Shown here in pieces: positions 36,276-48,429 of a DNA stretch of 64,000 nucleotides. The stretch is from positions 15,084,018-15,148,017 of the forward strand of contig JAKJHU010000030.1 in NCBI GenBank assembly GCA_022316685.1, written 5' to 3'. The notes below the pieces were generated by a model. The model was not told where the DNA came from. It was given only the letters and a program-made list of their open reading frames with translations, and ran no database searches. Positions within the stretch are counted from its first letter, which is position 1. Every line of letters starts with the position of its first letter. A program made the translations under genes and the position numbers. The stretch comes from Progne subis subis (lineage: Eukaryota; Chordata; Aves; Passeriformes; Hirundinidae).

Positions 36276-39200
36276 TGTTACAGACATTGTCACATCATGC
36301 AGATGAGAAATCAAAACCAATCCTTCACACAAAAAAGTTATTACAATTTGGTTTGCTACATGTTAACTATAAGTAAATCTCTTTCCGCTTTGTTAGCCTA
36401 TTTTAAGAGATGCTATCATGGCATTTAGCAGTAGAGAAGGAGTAAAACTGGAACTTAATAACTAATCTTAACCACATTAATCTTTATAGGGAAATTTTTA
36501 ATATATTCAGAAGATCCCTAGGTCAATAACCATATTTACAGGTTTTACCTTAGCTTTTAAAATGTTACTTTGATTTGCTTTTTTCTCTTCAGAAGAAGAC
36601 ACAGACATAAACTACTCTTGGGTAAAGACTACTGGTGTCTTTAATAATAATATTAAAAATACTCACATGAGTGTAAGACTGTCTACACAGAACACAAAAG
36701 ATGTAGGAGAGCCTGTGCATCTTTGTGCCTGGGTGGGCACTTTGCTGTCCCAGAAGCACTCACACCACCAGCGCCAGGATGCTGCTGCAGCCGGGCAGAG
36801 CTGCGGGCACAGGCTGTTCTCTGCAGGAAGCACAGAGCTGCTTCAGCAAGGCACAGCTGCCTGCTCAATCCACCAAAGCCCACATTTATAAAACATTGAC
36901 ATTTGGCTTTTTAAAAATGCAGACCAGTCTATTTAATGCAAGAATATCATCCTAGGTGTAGAAAAGACACATTGGGTTCCTTTCAGGAGTCTTTGGGTTT
37001 TGTTTCAGTCCAAAATATATATATCCTTAGTGATCATACTGAAAAACTGTTACAACAAAAAGAAAGATACATTGTACAGAGCTTTATTCTTCTACAAGGA
37101 ATGCAACACAATATCATGGAGTCCACTGCAAAAGGTCTCTGGAAAGGAGAAGTGAAATTTGGGAATAGTTAATGGATTGCTACATACATTGTAAACTAAA
37201 ACACAGTTTTGACATATGCATTTGCACTGTTTCTCTTAGGAGATAACTTTTCATTCTTACAGAAATTACTGTTACTGAATCAGGCTAAATTTACACAAGG
37301 TGTTTCAAGGCAAAAGTATCATGTGCATTTAGTTTTTCAGGATATTGTAGTTAGGGGAAAAAAAACCAAACCAAACCAACAAACAAACAAAAAAATCCAC
37401 TAATTCTCTTAAAACCTTCCCTGAATTTTTATTATTTTTAAATTATAAAAATGTGATTTTGCAAGACCATGTGATTTTTCACTATCTGATGTGAGCACTT
37501 GCATTAATCCAATAAAGCCTTTGGATCAAAGGGATCATGAGAGCATTTAAGCAAATGGGAGGGTTTCAAGAAATCTAAAGTTGTTTTGCTAAAAAGTGGG
37601 TTTAGATTTGGTCATAATATATGGGCACAGACCCTAAGCCTGTTCTCAGCAGACTGACATAGAAAATAGGCTGTTCTATCATCCCAGAAGATAATAAAAA
37701 TTCCCTTATATCCAGTTAATTCAAGGCATGTGAATTATAGAGTTGATAATTTGTATTTATGCAGTTCCCCTTGTTCAAAAAATCTCAGATGGAAAAAAAC
37801 TAACAGCTTTGGAAAAAACCATATGAATTTTGACCACTCCAAACTATCAAAAATAATTTTTACATGGCAAAGTAAAACCCAACCTTCTGCCACATAGTGT
37901 AAAGAACATTAAAGAATTCCAGTGATTTGTTATTGAAATAGACTGATTTGTATCTCTGACTCAGCCTCATACAGGAGGTGTATTTAGTTATTCCAAAAAT
38001 ATTTTTGAATGTTGCGCTCTTATTTATTATGAAACAGCTCCCTAGGGCTTGTTCTTTTGTGCTGCTCTTGTGTCCTGGGCGTGGGCCTGACACCTGACCA
38101 AGTCAGGGCAGGTACACCCAGCCCCAGTGATACTGTGGAGAACAACCTTCACCTGGATCCAGAACTATTTCTGCTCAACAATTCATCTATACAGACAAAT
38201 AAAACAGCTTTATTCTTAATTTGTCTGTTAGTTATGAATGAGAAACTGAATAATTCCTCAACCAAGGAAACTTTTTTCTGTATATTCATAGAAATGTACT
38301 GGGAATAGTATTTAACCCCCAAATAGACAAAGAAGTTGAGACTGCATTTAACGCTAAAAATGATAAGCTAAATTTTCGTGCACTTGTGTCTATGACTGAA
38401 GTGAATTCACCAGAGGTTTGCTTGTGTAACAACACTCAATTTGGTTTATTATTCCACATTTGAAGCTAGGTAGTGCAAATTGCAAAATGAAATACATCCA
38501 GTAGATGTCATCATCCTGCATCCCATGTGCCAGATAATCCACTTAGATTTTTTTTTTTTTTTTAATTGAACTAAAATCAAAACTAAGAGTCCTAACAGAA
38601 ATAAGTTTTCTGAAAAACTTGTGTAGAACATACTCATTTGATGTGATACACCTTACACCTAGGATTTCTGGAATGTTTGCAACCTCGAAGTGTTCATGCA
38701 CAAAGTAATTTGCAGATATCCGTGACTGCCCTCACATGCACAAATAACATCTGTAAAATATGCCAGTAAATGCATGTATTTAAACCTGAAAATCCATTTA
38801 ATGGGTTCAATTTAATCCACATGTCCTTAAAGCAATATAAATATGTACTACAGCATCGCCTCTGATCCAGAAGCCTGTAATGCAAAAATAGATTTAAGAT
38901 CCTCTTTACAGATGAGAATATTAAATGAAGTTGAAAGGGCTTTGGGAGGTCAGAGAATTCCATTTCCATAAATAGTGTTTTAAGTTGTTCATTTCTTGAA
39001 ATTACACCTCATATAAATGAATATTTTCATATGGATTACTGGGAATTATCAAGTACTCTGATGTGCTTGATTCATATTGTTTTTTATTTCAAATCAAATA
39101 CTGTTATTTACATTCAACAGCTTTATGTTGAGGAGTAAAATGATTCAGGCAAGTCCGAATCACTGTGATTCAGCCATCTTCAAATGTTTTCACATTTTAA

Positions 39201-39694
39201 ACCCTGACCTTTATTATTTGGTGTGGGGAGACTTACTAGGTCAGAGTTATGCCTTTCAGCATGTGATTAAAACACACACTTTGTCCATGTCCACGGATTT
39301 TGTAATACAATCCTTTAGCAATCTGGCAACATTTCTGGCTTTGTTAGCTGGGGCATTGCTTAGGAAAATTCCTGTGCAATACTGTTGTGGTCTAATCCAA
39401 ACCCCTTTCGAAACAATAGAAAGGCTTCCAAAGGCTTAAGCCATGGACAAAGACAAATGAGGTCCATGCAAAGGCTGAGCCGCAGCAGGTGAAGCAGGAA
39501 GCAGACACTGATGGGAAATTGCAGTGTGGCAGATGCCAATAGGCTCACAAGCTCATCCCGGTTGTGTCCTGGAACCTGCTTTTAATTCCCACAAGGGATG
39601 GGGTGGGAAATGTCCCAGTTTCAGACAGGCTAACATTGTTATGCATTGCTTTCAATTTAGTAGTAATATCTTTATGTAGTAAAAATTGTACAAT
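36276..39694. other. Intergenic, no gene seen
   Basis: AT-rich sequence with A/C-rich low complexity near 37359-37396 and a T tract near 38549-38567. Short open frames have no recognisable content. Confidence 0.55.
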
Positions 39695-39970
39695 TGCAGA
39701 ATGTTAAGCAGTTGGAATGGACGTTAAAGATCATCCAGTCCCAACCTGCCATGCCATGGGCAGGGACACCTTCCACTAGACCAGGTTGCTCAGATACTCA
39801 TCCAACCTGATTTGAACACTGACTAGGTTGGGGCAGCCACAACCTCCCTGGAGAATGTGTTCCAATGCCTCACCACCCTCAGTGAAAAATTTCTTCTTGA
39901 TGTCTACCCTAAATTTTCCCTCTTTTAATTTGTACCCATTACTCCTCTTACTATCACTACGGTTCTTGAT
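39695..39970 (-). mobile_element. CR1 LINE fragment, minus orientation
   Basis: Reverse-complemented CR1 sequence, including 'aaagatcatccagtcccaac', 'gggcagggacaccttccact' and 'tccaatgcctcaccaccctc'. Truncated copy. Confidence 0.88.
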
Positions 39971-40414
39971 GAAAAATCAAGGCAGCTTGAAGTTTCCGAT
40001 TGTCCTTGTATCTGTGGCATGAGGAACAAGAAAGGATTTGAAAGGAAAATGCCTTTTTTTACTCTGACCCTTCTCTATGGTTATGCATTGGCTTAGATAG
40101 GTCTTGTGCATCCCACTCAAGATAAATGGGAATTCTGATTAAAGCCCATTAGTTCTTCAGGCTGCACAACTGCCTGACAGCCCTGAGCAGTACTGAGCAC
40201 TCCAGCATCCCTGGACAGTGCAGGGCAAAGCTGTGGCCATGAGAAATGCTGTGGGATGAGGGACATGGGGCTGACCTCTCCCAAGGGGCTGCAGCGTGAA
40301 TGCACATCTTTATGGCTGGCAGAGGATTCCTGTCATGAGGTTGGGCTTTAGGGGCACTTTAGGGACACGAGAGGCTGAAGCACTCATGGGACCAGGCCCA
40401 CTGCCCATCCTGCC

Positions 40415-40955
40415 ATTTGAGCCGGCATGTGCCCAGGTGGGTAAGGAGGCCAATGGCATCCTGGATTGTATCAGGAGGAGTGTGACCAGCAGGACCAGGG
40501 CAGTGATTGTCCTTCGGTACTCAGTGCTGCGGTCACAACTTCACCACTGTGTCCAGTGCTGTGTCCTGTTCTGGGCCCCTCAATTCCAGAGGGACACTGA
40601 GGAGCTGGAGTGTGTCCAAGGAAGGGCAACAGAGCTGGGGAAGGGTCTGGAGCACCAAGAGTAGCTGAGGTCGCTGGGGGTGTTCAGCTTGGAGAAAAGG
40701 AGATCCAAGGGGGATCTTATAACTTTCTCCAACTCCCTGAAAATAGGTACGGGTCGGTCTTTTCTCCCAGGAAACCAGCGGCATGATGAGAGGAAACCGC
40801 CTCAAACTTCGCCAGGGAAGGTTTAGATTAGACATCAGGAAGTTTTTCAGAGAAAGGCTGATTAGACGTTGGAATGGGCTGCCCTGGGAAGTGCTGGGGT
40901 CCCGGTCCCTGGAGGTGTTTGAGCACAGACCAGACGCGGCCCTCAGCGCTGGGGG
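40415..40955 (+). mobile_element. CR1 LINE fragment ending at the RNF139 CpG island
   Basis: Plus-strand CR1 3' region: 'ggaggccaatggcatcctgg', 'ctgttctgggcccctcaatt', and the ORF2 end encoding RFRLDIRKFFRERLIRRWNG. Its expected 3' terminus is missing; the sequence passes at about 40933-40955 into a GC-rich tandem duplication and then the RNF139 promoter. It may contribute regulatory sequence, but that is inference. Confidence 0.88.
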
Positions 40956-41021
40956 ACGCCTCTGAGGGCGCTGTCAGGACGCGGCCCTCAGCGCCGGGGA
41001 CGGCTCTGAGGGCGCTGTCAG
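40933..41021 (+). repeat. Two-unit tandem duplication, about 45 bp per unit
   Basis: Units at 40933-40977 (45 bp) and 40978-41021 (44 bp) share 'gacgcggccctcagcgc' at the start and 'ctgagggcgctgtcag' at the end, and differ at a few internal positions. The first unit overlaps the last CR1 bases, so the duplication arose from the CR1-promoter boundary. Confidence 0.9.
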
Positions 41022-41165
41022 GTCACGCCCGGCCCCCACGGCCCCGCGCTTTCCCCCGGCCCCGACGGCCCCGGCAGCCCTCGGGCCGGCGCTGCGCATG
41101 CGCCCCCTCGGCGCGGCCCCGCCCCCGGGCCGGCGAGCGGCGCTGCCGCGGGCGCGCGCAGGAAC

Positions 41166-41222
41166 ATGGAGGCGGCGGCGCGGGGAAGCCGGGCGCGCCG
41201 GGCGGCGGGCGCGGGGCGGTAG
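41166..41222 (+). other. Short upstream ORF in the RNF139 leader (18 codons)
   Basis: ATG at 41166 in good context (A at -3 and G at +4) begins an 18-residue Ala/Arg-rich frame ending in TAG at 41220-41222, 110 bp before the RNF139 start. It would allow reinitiation and could tune translation, provided the transcript starts upstream of it. Confidence 0.5.
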
Positions 41223-41332
41223 CGGCGAGCGGCCGCCCTCCCCCTCTCACTTCAGCCCTCCCTTCCTTCGCTCCCGCCCCCTCCGCTCCTCCAGCGGTGG
41301 GAGAGGCGGCCCGCCTGCCCCCCGCGCAGGGC

Positions 41333-41513
41333 ATGGCGGCCCCGGGCCCTCCGCGGCTGCCCCAGCTGCGGCTGGGCCCGCGGCTGCGGGCCGGGCTGGA
41401 GGTCGCGCTGCGGGTGCCGAGCCTGTTCCTCATCGACGCCATCTTCAACTCGGCCCCGCTGCCGGGCGGCTCCGTGAGCGCCGCGCTGCTGAGCGCGCTG
41501 CTGCGGCTGCTGG
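41333..41513 (+). CDS. RNF139: RNF139 (TRC8) coding exon 1, residues 1-60
   Basis: The exon encodes the cytosolic N terminus and the start of the first membrane segment of RNF139. It is recognised by GLEVALRVPSLFLIDAIFNS, which matches the vertebrate protein closely. The start at 41333 gives MAAPGPP, similar to the mammalian N terminus. The exon ends in CTGCTGG|GTGAGA, phase 1; the last G joins GT of exon 2 to make Gly61. The following residues after splicing, VFVSSVVLIL, continue the family sequence, confirming the junction. Codon use is extremely GC-rich, unlike exon 2, because of the CpG island. The N terminus before residue 20 is the least conserved part. Confidence 0.93.
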
Positions 41514-44500
41514 GTGAGACGCCTTCCCTTCCTCCCCCTCCCGAGAGACGCGGACCGTGCCCCGCTCACAGCCGCGGGCACGGCGCGGCCGCCGCTGCTC
41601 TCCGCCCCTTGCCCGCCGCCTGGCTGCTGCTTACTGTCTCGGCCCGTCCTCTCCCCTTCCCCCGTCCCTGATTACCGTCCCCACCAGCTCGTCTCTGCTA
41701 CCCCCGAGCCCTGCTCGGCCGCCCTCGTGTCCCTCTCTGGGGCCAGTTCATTCTTCCCCCCCGCCCCCCCCGCCCCGATCTATCCCGGCTCCTTCCTCCT
41801 TCCCCTGTCCCCGTAGCGGTGCTCGGGGCTGTGACCCCCCCCCCGCTCCTATTCTGGGGGCTTACAGAGCGGAAGACATGTGACATAGTGGGTATAGGGT
41901 TTTCATGTGGTTTTTTAAAAAGCCTTTGGATAGTGTGATGTCTTCCTGAAATACTCTGTTAAAGCCTTTTTTTAGCAACAGGAGTTCCGAAATGCCGGGT
42001 ATTTGGTTCCCAGAGGAAAGATAAGCCTCTTGAAACTTGACAATGGTTATTTTCTAGCTTTTTTTTTCTTCCCCTGCATGAAGGATGAAAGTTGCTGGAG
42101 TTACTAGGTGATACTGTTTTCAGTTCGTTAACTTGGGTTCTTACATGGCCTCGGCTTGGTGGGAGTCCCGTTCAGTGAACTGCTGTACAGGTGATACTGT
42201 GCTGTGTATCGCATTTTGGAGCCAGTGATCCCGAGGCAGGAAGAACACAAAACAAATCAAGTTGTTGGTTGGGTTTTATTTCGGTTTTTTTGTAGGCCGG
42301 AGAGAGATGGATTTTAAGTTTTATTTGACGTTTATAGTAGAAGAAAAACAGGAAGGAAATAGGCAGTACAGCTTTTGGGGCAGGAAGCAGAGAAGAGAGT
42401 GTTAAAGCAAATGCGCACAGTGAGAAGTGTGGTGTGACTGCATCACACAAGTTGAGGAGCAGAGGGGGAAAAAATAAAAAATAATCTGTAGCAAGGCAGC
42501 ACGTGAAAGGAGAACAAAGGGAGGAGGTAGCAAAATGCAGCAGGTGTTTTGTTTTGATTTTTTACATTTACTATATTTTTTATGTTTATTATTATTGCTT
42601 TGGTTAAGGGTGCCAGGGGAGGTCTCTGCTCACATGAGAAGTGATGCTGAGGAAGCCCTGAGTTGCCTCCTTTGCTTGATGTGCCACAGGTATCAGCAGC
42701 TCTGAGATGGGGAGCAGGAGTTCTTCCTCCCTGCTTCCCATTTTCTTGACCTTTTGTTCAACGCTTACGGAATTGCTAAGAGTGATAATTCCTTTTTTAA
42801 AAAAATGACATTGGAGTGCCTTACCAACTTGATTTTAGGAGTCCTTTATCATATGATCCAGATGCTGTAAGAAGAGCTTTGAAATGAAATCCACCTGTGT
42901 AAATGAGTGGTGGATGCGTTGTTCAGTGATGTCTAAGTGTGTGGTACTGGGATTAAGCCACTTTAGAGACTTGCATTTATATGAACAGTTTTCTGGAAGG
43001 GGTTGGGAGAATAAGTGGGTAACTTTTGCCTTCTGCAAAAAAGCTTTGGGAATGTTTTATGCCATGAAACTTAATCTTGAACTTTTAGAAAAGGGCTCTG
43101 TGGTTCTTGGCTTTCCAAAATAAAAGATTAAAATGTAGGCACCTAAAGATGATCCTAAATACCCCTCCATGTGGTTCAGACAACAGAGTGCTTTTGCATG
43201 TTTTATTCTCATCTGAATTTAAGGATTGCAGGGTTGGGTTTCTGCTGCTGTTACTGCTACTTGTCACTGAAAAGTGATATAGTTATTTTGGATCATTCTG
43301 TATTTAAATAGTGGGAAAATGTCCTTTTACTTATCATTTGCAGACTCTGAAGTACTGATCTAAACTTTTCCTGTAGCACAGTAGCAGAGGATAAGCGAAC
43401 AACCTGTCCATCAGATACAAAGATTGAAGCTCTGGAGAGATTGATGATTTTGGGGGGTGATGTTAAGCAGTTCTGAAATATTCTGGGGAGTACAGCTCTC
43501 AAGGAATGCTAATAGAGATCTGCGTGGGTGTTACAAAGTTTTACAGCAGGATTCCTTAGTCCAATTCTTCCATTACTTTCTATACGAGTAAATAGAGTTA
43601 TACACGGCACAGAACCAACTTCGACAGCTAGAGCACGTTTTGTCTTTCGTGTCCCCAACACAATGTTTACCTTTCATATCTTTGCACTGGGTTTAGGTAT
43701 CTCAATTCCACCAGCCCCAGGAGTGTGTGATTGTCACCCCAGAGAGCAGTCCCTCTTCAGTGAGGACACTGAGTTTTGAGAAGGGTACTATAAATATTTG
43801 AGTCTGCAGAAAGATGCGGAAGTAAACAGAATGACTGGAGCTAGGGAAAAAGTTTGGCAGTTCCACATGAATGAAATGCTGATGTGTAAAAGTGATATCC
43901 CCTGCACATGACTGAAAGTCAAACCCTCAGTAGTGGGCTCCTATAAAGATACTGACAGTTTTCAGGATTTAAAGGAAAAAAAGATACAGAGACATTCATT
44001 GCAACACAAGAAATTATTTTAAAACTACGTGCAGCATGGTTTGGTTCAGTGCTGTGTTTGGAGGCCATACTGGGACACTTGGCAAGGGGGTGGCACAGGT
44101 AGAAACAGTAAAGATGAGTAGAGAGACAAACCTTATCAAAGGAGGAACTGTAGCATTTCCTGGCAGACGGAAAATGGAAGAATTACTGTTGTGGAGGCCA
44201 AAGGGAGGTGGGCACAGGGCAGGGCAAAGCCTTCACATGTTGAGATGGACTAAGGCACATAAATGGAGATGGGGGAAAGGAGTGCTCACTGCCCTGTCTG
44301 AGATATGTTACCTCTTAGGGTCTTTAGAGACTGCTTCAGCGAGTCTTGACTTTTTCCCTTAAGTGCTAACAGAGATATGCTCTACTTTTTGTTAGTCCCT
44401 TTTCAGAGGAACCAGTAGGACAAGCTCTATTGACTCACTGTTGTACTGTTTTTAGAGATGTGTCTTGCATGTGAAACGTCAGTGTTTTAAGCTGACCTGC

Positions 44501-46375
44501 AGTATCTAAATACAGGCCTGTTACTGCCACTGCAAGGCACAAAAATAGGTTTTGTTAAGGCGTGTTTCAGAGCAGCCTGCTTACTGCAAAATGCATCTCC
44601 TTTGGCTCAAATGATCAGAATTACATAAATAATGACCTTGTACAGGCATGTGAGCCTTTTCTGTGACTTCTGAGAAAAGCCAAAGGCTATAAACTCATCA
44701 GCGCTATTGGCTTTCCTAAAGATGTTTGTGGTGGTTAAAATGACAAGGCAACTGTCAAGCTTATTTTGCAAAGTGCTGCATGTAGCCAATATTTAGCTTT
44801 TTCTGGAAGAACTGAGCTACCAATGCAAGGGGCTTTTTGAAAACTGACAGAGGCTTTTCCTCAGTCCACTTCACAAGGTTACCAAGTGAATGATTAGTTA
44901 ATGAGAATGTTATATCAGCCAGTGCTACTGGCAAGGAGTATGGTTCAGGCATGTTAATAACTTTATTTGTAGCCTGCCTTTTGCAATTGATTCATGTTGA
45001 TCCTTTGCCTTCTCAGTCCTCCAGGTTTTGGAGGTTTTTGTTGTTGTTTTGTTTGTTTGTTTTTTGGTTGGTCGTTGTTTTTCTTGATACGAGCAGTGGT
45101 CACACTATTGGTAGAATCAAATGCTATTTCAAAGATTTTATTCTCACTCTCAAGAGACTATGGGTTACATTTTTGTTAAACACTTGTTTATGGCAGATTT
45201 AGAACAACCCAAACTACAATTGTCAGGAAGTGCCGATGCTGTCCTCCAGCAGATAGAGGATTACTGGTGATTTCATTGGTTTTAGTACAGAGATTGAAAG
45301 CAACTTAGAAACAAATATGAGTTGTAGAGATAGAAATCTCTCCGAACTGGTTTGGATGAGAAAGCAGTTGCATGGAGTGGAAGCTGATTGAGAAGTCCAA
45401 AACAAGGCAGTGTATTTCCTGAAAAAGAAACTGTTTAAGGAAATGAATCTAGTGCTAAGTGCCATTTAATTTAACACCTCTTAGGATAAAGCCCTTGCCT
45501 GTGTAGTGCACAATAACAGAATTCATAAATTACACTACAGAAGTTTACTGCAGGGACATGTAATCCCAAACTCTCAATAGTGCAGTTGCTCTGATTGGAT
45601 TTCTTACAGGAAGACTTCCCAGGCATGGTCAAGATGTGGTCATGGTCAGTATGAGGGAGAGGTTAGCAAACAGGAATTTCAAGGCCTAAATCTGACTTCT
45701 AACAGGACAGACAAGTTTGCACTGGCACTGGCAAAGAGGCAATGGGCGCAGTTTTGGATTCTGTGTACAAAAGCTGTATACTGTGGAAGGTCTTCCTCAT
45801 GTGACCTTTGTCACCACTGTCACCAAAAATAAAAGCAAACTGAAGGGAAATAGGAATGCCTTTCCCACAGCAAACTACAGCAAATTTTCAGTATTTTCCT
45901 ATTAAAGACTTTAGTTAAGTGTTTTGGTTACTTATCTTAGTACTCCAGCTTGGACAGCTGTAGTTGAGTGCCTTGTTCAAGTGAATTAGGGGACTTAATA
46001 AGTTTACCCATATATTCTTTATTAGCTTTGCTTATAAAGGTGATGCTCTGACTGTTGTTTTTTTTGTTTTGTTTTGTTTATTTTTAGAACTACTAAGGCT
46101 GAAAGGCTGCAAGTTCTCACTGTTCTAGTCTAAAACTGCAACGAACTTCATAGTAATTACGATTTAGGGCTTGCAGTGGCTTTGCATCACAGCTGTAGTG
46201 CACAGATGTTAAATGCAGAGATTAACTCCTCTTCTTGCCTGTTCTCTGAAAAGGGCACCATTGGTAATGCAAAGTTACAAGTGACTACATTAAATAAATG
46301 TAGCTCTAAAGTTAATAGGTTAAAATCTGTTGTTGAACTTCTGTTGAGAACTAAATTATTTCAATCTGATTTTAG
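41514..46375 (+). other. RNF139: RNF139 intron 1
   Basis: A 4862-bp intron with GTGAGA donor and TTTTAG acceptor. The first 350 bp remain GC-rich and the rest is AT-rich. Short frames within it have no recognisable product, and no transposon was identified with confidence. Confidence 0.9.
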
Positions 46376-48186
46376 GTGTCTTTGTATCCAGCGTTGTTCT
46401 GATCTTACAACAGCGAGCACTTTTCAAGTTCTACATGATTGCCTCAGCGTTTCTGCTGGCTGCAACTTCAGTGTTGGTGAATTACTATGCTGCTTTGCAC
46501 ATAAACTTCCACAGTGCCTACTACACAGCTGCATTTGGAATTCAGATCTTCCCACATAAAGGACCTTCGCTATGGATGGCACTTTCCATCCTTCAGCTTA
46601 CCTTTGGAATTGGATATGTTACGTTGCTGAACATGCAGTCCATATACTCTCAGCTCATCATCCTGGATATACTGATTCCTGTAATTGGCTTGGTTGTTGA
46701 ATTACCTTTAAATGTCCGGCAAGTACTTGTTTTTATTTCAGGCCTAGTTCTGACACTAAATACCACAGCCATTTTAATTACAAAAATCAAGTGGTTCTAT
46801 TATTCGGTACGATACGTCTATCTGCTGGTGAGGCACATGTATCGTATTTATGGATTACAGCTCTTGATGGAAGATACATGGAAAAGGATTCGGTTTCCAG
46901 CTGTACTGCGTGTCTTCTGGCTAACAAGACTTACAGCACAAGCTGTGGTATTAACATACGTTGTAAAGATGGCTGAAAACAACACAGAAGAAAAATTCTT
47001 CTTGATATCATGGGATAACTGTTGGGAACTGATTTGCAGCCTGATCATAAGTGGGTGTGACTCTACCTTAACTGTATTGGGCATGAGTGCCGTCATTTCC
47101 TCAATAGCGCATTATTTGGGACTTGGTATCCTGGCCTTCATTGGATCAACTGATGAGGATGACAAAAGGCTTGGGTTTGTAGCACCCGTCTTGTTTTTCA
47201 TTTTGGCTCTGCAGACTGGTTTAAGTGGACTGAAACCGGAGGAACGATTAGTTCGCCTGAGTCGAAACATGTGCCTTTTGTTGACTGCAGTCCTGCATTT
47301 TATCCATGGAATGACAGACCCCGTGCTGATGTCTCTCAGTGCCTCCCACGTGTCATCGTTCCGCAGACACTTTCCTGTACTGTTTGTCTCCGCTTGCCTT
47401 TTCATTCTTCCAGTTCTGCTCAGTTACATCCTCTGGCACCACTATGCACTAAATACTTGGCTTTTTGCAGTCACAGCGTTCTGTGTAGAGCTTTGCCTAA
47501 AAGTAATAGTTTCTATCACTGTTTATATATTGTTTATGATTGATGGCTACTATAATGTGCTATGGGAAAAACTTGATGATTATGTCTATTATGTTCGCTC
47601 AACTGGCAATATTATTGAGTTTATATTTGGAGTAATCATGTTTGGAAATGGAGCTTACACAATGGTTTTTGAATCGGGAAGCAAGATTCGCGCTTGCATG
47701 ATGTGTCTGCACGCGTACTTCAACATCTACCTGCAAGCCAAGAATGGCTGGAAGACTTTTATAAACCGCCGAACTGCTGTGAAGAAAATCAACTCGCTTC
47801 CAGAGGTAAAAGGAGCTCGGTTACATGAAATTGATGACGTCTGTGCAATCTGCTACCACGAGTTCACCACCTCTGCGCGCATTACTCCATGCAACCATTA
47901 TTTTCACGCACTTTGTCTTCGGAAGTGGCTGTACATTCAGGACACGTGCCCGATGTGCCATCAGAAAGTGTATATTGAGGACAAAGAAAATGCCAATATG
48001 TCTAACAATAACGGGTTCGTAGCACCAAATGAAAATCCTGTACGGGTTGCAGAAGAAGCTGCTGATGCTGAAAATGAATTAAATGAAGATAATGACAGTT
48101 CTGATAGTGATGAAGAAGATGGCGACTGTGTGGCACAGCACTTGAATGAGACTCTTAATGTAGACTCTAACTCCCTTGGTGATTAG
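46376..48186 (+). CDS. RNF139: RNF139 (TRC8) coding exon 2, residues 61-663
   Basis: RNF139 is a polytopic ER-membrane RING E3 ubiquitin ligase. It acts in degradation of membrane proteins such as HMG-CoA reductase, restrains SREBP processing, and is a known renal tumour suppressor that interacts with VHL. The exon starts after the acceptor TTTTAG and holds the rest of the protein, so the total is 663 residues against 664 in human. Many hydrophobic segments fill residues 61 to about 510, including the sterol-sensing-like region in the N-terminal half. The RING-H2 domain spans 550-588 with all eight zinc ligands: Cys550, Cys553, Cys566, His568, His571, Cys574, Cys585 and Cys588. An acidic Ser/Asp/Glu-rich tail follows. 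The frame is intact and strongly conserved. Its 3' neighbour TATDN1 is convergent, with stop codons 915 bp apart. Confidence 0.98.
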
Positions 48187-48406
48187 GATGTCCTTTACTA
48201 AGCCGTGAGGTATTTGTTCAAGATTGACTTCAACGGAATAGAAGTATCACTTTGTAGTTATTGTACTTAAGCACAACAGCAGTATCTCAGTGTTGAGTCT
48301 GTGAATGGTGGTTGTTTACTGTGGTGTGTGCTACTGTAAATATACCTCTAATTTTTGCTGGTCTCTTTCATGACCACCTTAAAATTATGTACATTATTGT
48401 ACATGG

Positions 48407-48412
48407 AATAAA
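48407..48412 (+). terminator. RNF139: RNF139 polyadenylation signal
   Basis: AATAAA lies 221 bp after the stop codon, followed by a T-rich stretch, and would give a short 3' UTR of about 240 bp. It is the first canonical signal downstream of the coding region. Confidence 0.75.
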
Positions 48413-48429
48413 ATGTTTTCACATTTTTA

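Larger units (their letters stand above)
41098..41517 (+). other. Upstream start codon with a frame overlapping the RNF139 start
   Basis: An ATG at 41098, inside the NRF1 palindrome, opens a 139-codon frame in a different phase that runs past the RNF139 start codon to 41517. If the mRNA begins upstream of 41098 this would lower RNF139 translation. The protein is Arg/Ala/Gly-rich and looks like a by-product of GC-rich sequence, not a gene. Confidence 0.35.
40930..41860 (+). promoter_or_regulatory. RNF139: CpG-island promoter of RNF139 with an NRF1-type site
   Basis: The sequence is extremely rich in G+C and CpG, starts at the end of the CR1, and covers the 5' UTR, coding exon 1 and the start of intron 1. 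A perfect palindrome GCGCATGCGC at 41094-41103, preceded by T, is the canonical NRF1 binding sequence and lies about 230 bp upstream of the start codon. No TATA box is seen, as expected of a housekeeping CpG promoter. The transcription start was not determined. Confidence 0.85.

Noticed and set aside
40874..41332. 265-codon plus-strand frame upstream of and including RNF139 exon 1
   Set aside because: It starts in the CR1 and crosses the CpG island; only the part from 41333 matches RNF139, and it reads into the intron after 41513.
47112..47405. Minus-strand 97-codon frame within RNF139 exon 2
   Set aside because: It is an antisense shadow of the conserved RNF139 coding frame.
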